Origin: CAZIHO01 sp964538875
Lineage (GTDB): Bacteria > Pseudomonadota > Gammaproteobacteria > Chromatiales > Chromatiaceae
Direction of reading: 5' to 3'
DNA: 26,022 nt
Assembly: GCA_964538875.1 (NCBI GenBank)
Contig: CAZIHO010000042.1
Coordinates: 1-26,022 of the forward strand
Under the pieces are notes generated by a model, which saw only the letters and a list, made by a program, of their open reading frames with translations, had not been told where the DNA came from and made no database searches. Below are positions 23,701 to 26,022 of this stretch, one piece after another; the first letter of the stretch is position 1; each line of letters begins with the position of its first letter. Made by a program: the position numbers and the translations under genes.

Positions 23701-24409
23701 CATGTTCCATACCCTGGCTCAATGGATTCACCAGCCCTCCGCCGCGCACCCAGGGCTGGACGGGGTGCCGGCCGCTACCGGGGACACAGGCACCGCGCTA
23801 CCGGAGCTACCCGAGTTACCAGGCATCGACACCCAGGCCGGTCTGGCCACCGCCCAGGGCAACGGCAAGCTGTACCGGCGGTTGCTGATCCGGTTTCGGG
23901 ACCAGTTTGGAGACTTTGGGGCCCGCTTCCGGGACGCTGAGGCGGAGCCGGACCCGGAAGCGCCCACCCGCGCCGCCCATACCCTCAAGGGCGTAGCCGC
24001 CAACATCGGCGCCAGGCCGGTGCAGGAGGCTGCCCGTACCCTGGAGTTGGCCTGCAAGGCCGGTGCGGACCGGGAGGCGCCCCTGGCCGGGGTCACCGCC
24101 GCCCTGGGCCCGGTGATCGCCGGACTCGGGGCGCTCAGCCCGCCAGACCAACAAGCCGGCACGCCCTCTCTGCCACTGGACCCGGCCGCTGTGGCTCCGC
24201 TGCTGCGGGAACTGGGCGCCCTGCTGGCCGGGGATAACGTCAAGGCGGTCGATGCTCTGGACCGGGTGCGGCCCCTGCTGCCGGGAGCGGATTACGCAAC
24301 CCTGCTACACCCGCTAGCCGAGGCCGTGGAGGATTATGATTTCGAGGCGGCCCAGCACCGGTTGGGCCGCCTGGCCGCCCATCTGGGTATCCCGCTGTCG
24401 CCCGGTTGA
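20732..24409 (+). CDS. large membrane hybrid histidine kinase (HAMP-PAS-HisKA-HATPase-REC-REC-Hpt)
   Basis: Protein of 1225 residues. TM1 spans about 10-31, a helical periplasmic region 32-247 and TM2 about 248-267. A HAMP-type linker (268-320), PAS (about 322-442), HisKA with H496 in NMSHEIRTPMNAI, and HATPase_c with N613, DTGIG and GGTGLGLAI follow. Receiver 1 has D787 and K840, receiver 2 has D932 and K984, and an Hpt domain carries H1083 in AAHTLKGVAANIGA. A helical tail occupies about 1150-1222. All phospho-accepting residues are intact, so a full His-Asp-His relay is possible. The GTG start overlaps the upstream TGA (GTGA), tying it to the lipoprotein and Cache-GAF genes. The final acceptor is not encoded in the visible window. 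Confidence 0.95.
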   Translation: MKRITLSKKLFFYFMALTAMTFLIATAVFIGFRKLQADNEAVLLIQDLQASLKTLDSLRPERAEQDHGQFEAAITEGRRLANQVIRTQDDLAPDLTRRLKHLLASLGYYQDAWQDLVEQYVRDRELSGAAIDLAEALADSMPAALPAEVRQSINKLGALSAHAHRARDLAKIGEMKQILGQLTGLNGDAPTAKLAGDLVRKAEAGYINHLAILDREKFLRDTARRFTQISDDTITAITQSIRAAGARIFWTIDALLFASLALSLFLWYRGRQYLCRFLDQQNQAIEAIGQGDYDYPLPQVADDELGDLARFMKRMALRIKDGETFFTDTLNDLPFFIFVLDLEGRILFANKRVLRVAGLELGDVKEASFADSYWVDHKPGESQLMAERIRRCAAGERVSCELQWRIAGGVLIWVELNLHPIFDEQAWVKYLIPAAADISARKRDDQELDNYRRHLEELVAERTRALNAALTDARRSQQIAETAAQAKTQFLANMSHEIRTPMNAIMGMSHLALRTPLDPVQRNYIEKVHRSAEGLLGILNDILDFSKIDSGKLNMEISEFRLDEVLEQLTSLVGLKAEAKGLELLFDIGSEVPEALAGDSLRLGQILVNLANNAVKFTEPGGEVRVTAAVQEQDAATVLLHFSVQDTGIGISAEQQAKLFQPFTQADSSTTRQYGGTGLGLAISKRLTELMGGDIWVESGPGTGSRFHFTVRLKLAPRRQPPRPTLPPELQGTQVLVVDDNASARTLIAQLLARFGFQVTQAGSGAAALAHLEQASGPAAFRLVLLDRRLGETDGLEILAAMRANPLIARLPVLILTGPNGVEAQDLAARGLEPVGILAKPLLTAPLLHGLLGALGCPVAEGPGAPDRQANAQAAIARLRGAKLLLVEDNEINLELALALLVDNGLQAEVARNGAEALALLERRHYDGVLMDCQMPVMDGYTAARHIRAQPRFKDLPIIALTANAMEGDRAAVLAAGMNDHIAKPIQVDAMFHTLAQWIHQPSAAHPGLDGVPAATGDTGTALPELPELPGIDTQAGLATAQGNGKLYRRLLIRFRDQFGDFGARFRDAEAEPDPEAPTRAAHTLKGVAANIGARPVQEAARTLELACKAGADREAPLAGVTAALGPVIAGLGALSPPDQQAGTPSLPLDPAAVAPLLRELGALLAGDNVKAVDALDRVRPLLPGADYATLLHPLAEAVEDYDFEAAQHRLGRLAAHLGIPLSPG
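24179..24397 (+). other. unassigned C-terminal helical module of the 1225-residue kinase
   Basis: Residues about 1150-1222, downstream of Hpt. The pattern LLRELGALLA, AVDALDRVRPLL, and AEAVEDYDFEAAQHRLGRLA lines up with the tail of the haem-sensor kinase at 10685-10906. No phospho-accepting His motif is seen. Confidence 0.5.
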
Positions 24410-24490
24410 CCGGGAAGGGGCGCAACCTATGCCAATATCGACACCCATGGCGGACCCGCTGCACCGGCATCCTTGGTCCCGGCAACCCTG

Positions 24491-24516
24491 CCCAGGGGGC
24501 CGTCGGCCCCACTGGG
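24491..24516 (+). repeat. strong GC-rich stem-loop downstream of the kinase operon
   Basis: CCCAG + GGGGCC, loop GTC, GGCCCC + one bulged A + CTGGG, about 11 pairs. It lies 82 bp after the kinase stop and about 160 bp before the CBS-PAS gene. No T run follows, so it is not a standard intrinsic terminator; it may stabilise the 3' end or assist termination. Confidence 0.5.
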
Positions 24517-24679
24517 GGTCCAGGGCGTGGGCGGCACGGGAGCCGCCATCGCTTGGAGGGCAGCCTTCCCGGTCCAGTGAGAACCTGGCGATTTCGAGGG
24601 CACCCCCCCAATGGCGTGGCGCTTGCCCGGCCAGGCGGAAGCGATTTTCCCGACTCAATATTTTAGTTGGCGGCCTGTC

Positions 24680-26022
24680 ATGATAGCGATTGTGGACCTG
24701 CGGTTGGCGGACGTGATGGATCGTCACGTCGTGTCGGTGCCACCGGATTGCACGGTGGCCACCATGGTCGAACGGATGAAGCAGCAGCCCGTCTCCCATG
24801 TGGTGGTGCTGGACGGCAACCAACCCGTCGGCATGTTCACCGAACGGGACCTGGTGCGACTGCTGCACCAGGGCGCCCAGCGGGAGCAGCAGGTCCAGGA
24901 CCTCATGAGCACCCCGGTGGTCACCCTGGATGGGTCCCTCGAATTTCGTAGCGCCTACATCCAGTTGTGTCTGAGCCGTTTGCGGCACCTGATCGTCCTG
25001 GATAAGGACGGCTCCCTGATCGGGGTGGCCGCCGAGCGGGACTTCCTAGGTCACCTGGGCATGGAACTGTTCCAGAGCGTCCGCAACCTCCAGGACTTGG
25101 TGGACCGTGGCGTGCCGAGATTGCCGCCCTCGCTGCCGGTGGTGGATGCGGTCGGCCGCATGATTCAAGAGAAGCGCGGCTGCGTGCTGGTGACCGATGG
25201 CGGACGGCTGGCCGGCATCTTCACCGAACATCAGGTCCCCACGGTGCTGGCGCGCCACCAGGATGGTAGCGCGGTCACCCTGGGGGAGGTGATGCGCACA
25301 CCGGTCACGCCCATCGCGGTTGACGCCAGCATCGCCCGGGTGGTGGCCCAACTGGTGACGGATCGCATCGGCTATGTGGTGGTGGTCCATCCCCAGGACG
25401 GCATCCTCGGCACCATCGCCCAGTCCCGGTTGCTGGAAAGCCTCCGTACCGCCATCCATGCGGAGATCGCCAAGCGGCAGTTGATCGAGGACCAACTGCG
25501 GCAGGTGGAGGCGCGGCTCCAGGCCACCCTGGAAAACACGCCCAATGTGGCGGTGCAGTGGTACGACCGGGACGGCCGGGTGCGCTATTGGAACCATGCC
25601 TCCGAGATGGTGTATGGATGGACCGCCGCCGAGGCGGTCGGCAAACCCCTGGAACAACTGATCCTGACCGCCGAGGAAGCGGCCGAATTCCGGGAGCAAT
25701 TGGCGGCCATCCAACACTCGGGACAGGCCCTGGGCCCCACCGAATATCTCACCAAGGACCGGCGGGGCGCACCCCTGTGGGTCGAATCGTCGGTCTTTCC
25801 CATTCCCGGCGAACACCCAGGCGAGTCCTTCTTTGTGTGCATGGATGTGGATATCTCGGAACGCAAGCGGCAAGAACAGGCCCTGCGGCGCGAGAGTGAG
25901 AAGAACGCCGCCCTATTGCGCCATGCCAGCGATGGCGTACATATCCTGGACAGCCATGGCCAGATCGTCGAGGTCAGCGATTCCTTCTGCGCCATGCTGG
26001 GCTACCAGCGGGACGAACTGAT
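24680..26022 (+). CDS. four-CBS, PAS-containing signalling protein (3' end cut by the window)
   Basis: The frame from ATG 24680 stays open for 447 codons to the edge. It has no signal peptide or membrane helix, so it is probably cytoplasmic. Domains: CBS1 (about 8-62, ending VGMFTERDLVRLL), CBS2 (about 70-126, ending AAERDFLGH), CBS3 (about 133-190, with a divergent start and GIFTEHQV), CBS4 (about 197-255, opening GEVMRTPVTPIAV), and a coiled linker. A PAS domain follows (about 283-393, with YWNHASEMVYGWTAAEAVGK and the PAC-end DISERKR), then a second PAS starting near 405. CBS pairs usually bind adenine nucleotides. The missing C-terminus is likely a kinase or GGDEF/EAL output (inference). 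No clear ribosome site precedes the ATG. Confidence 0.9.
   Translation, partial: MIAIVDLRLADVMDRHVVSVPPDCTVATMVERMKQQPVSHVVVLDGNQPVGMFTERDLVRLLHQGAQREQQVQDLMSTPVVTLDGSLEFRSAYIQLCLSRLRHLIVLDKDGSLIGVAAERDFLGHLGMELFQSVRNLQDLVDRGVPRLPPSLPVVDAVGRMIQEKRGCVLVTDGGRLAGIFTEHQVPTVLARHQDGSAVTLGEVMRTPVTPIAVDASIARVVAQLVTDRIGYVVVVHPQDGILGTIAQSRLLESLRTAIHAEIAKRQLIEDQLRQVEARLQATLENTPNVAVQWYDRDGRVRYWNHASEMVYGWTAAEAVGKPLEQLILTAEEAAEFREQLAAIQHSGQALGPTEYLTKDRRGAPLWVESSVFPIPGEHPGESFFVCMDVDISERKRQEQALRRESEKNAALLRHASDGVHILDSHGQIVEVSDSFCAMLGYQRDEL

Noticed and set aside
24491..24516. Stem-loop as an intrinsic terminator
   Set aside because: The stem is strong but no T tract follows on the plus strand, so it was listed as a structured repeat only.
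24406..24666. 86-codon open frame between the kinase and the CBS-PAS gene
   Set aside because: TTG start overlapping the kinase stop, Gly/Pro/Arg-rich product with no family, and it runs across a strong hairpin; likely non-coding.

Overview
The window is GC-rich, densely coded DNA from a Gram-negative bacterium, most likely a gammaproteobacterium. The evidence for this is a Kdo transferase (WaaA), an LpxL/HtrB-type acyltransferase, a symmetrical ApaH hydrolase, a LAAC lipobox lipoprotein and a periplasmic c-type haem sensor. Genus or species cannot be read from the sequence. I found no rRNA, tRNA, CRISPR array, insertion sequence, integrase or attachment site.

Positions 1-9,000 hold mainly envelope and housekeeping genes. 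A cytochrome P450 (minus strand) is divergent from a DUF374 acyltransferase-like gene. That gene converges, with a 7-bp overlap, on a minus-strand run of a GT39/ArnT-like glycosyltransferase, an approximately 8-TM protein and a small 2-TM ORF. Upstream of these lies a secreted protein with three DxNxDGxxD calcium-type loops and a C-terminal sorting-like tail. Next come waaA and an LpxL-like acyltransferase whose HX4E/D motif reads HX4Y, then apaH.

Positions 9,015-26,022 form a signalling island. Minus strand: a membrane hybrid kinase with a Tll0287-like (DUF3365) CxxCH haem sensor, coupled by an ATGA overlap to a cytoplasmic REC-HisKA-HATPase-REC kinase. Then comes a roughly 785-bp intergenic region with three inverted repeats. 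Plus strand: a PF04392-type periplasmic binding protein and a hybrid kinase (SBP-HK pair). After a 527-bp non-coding stretch follows a tightly overlapping three-gene operon: a Cache-GAF membrane sensor with no output domain, an SsuA/NMT1-like lipoprotein, and a 1225-residue hybrid kinase with PAS, HisKA, HATPase, two REC domains and Hpt. The window ends inside a gene encoding four CBS units followed by PAS domains.

No transporter permease or ATPase accompanies either binding protein, and no DNA-binding or enzymatic response regulator is visible. The likely reading (inference) is that the binding proteins are ligand-sensing subunits of phosphorelays whose final outputs lie elsewhere, possibly in the gene cut by the right edge. 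Two of the kinases share an unassigned C-terminal helical module of about 70 residues, one of the more interesting leads here.
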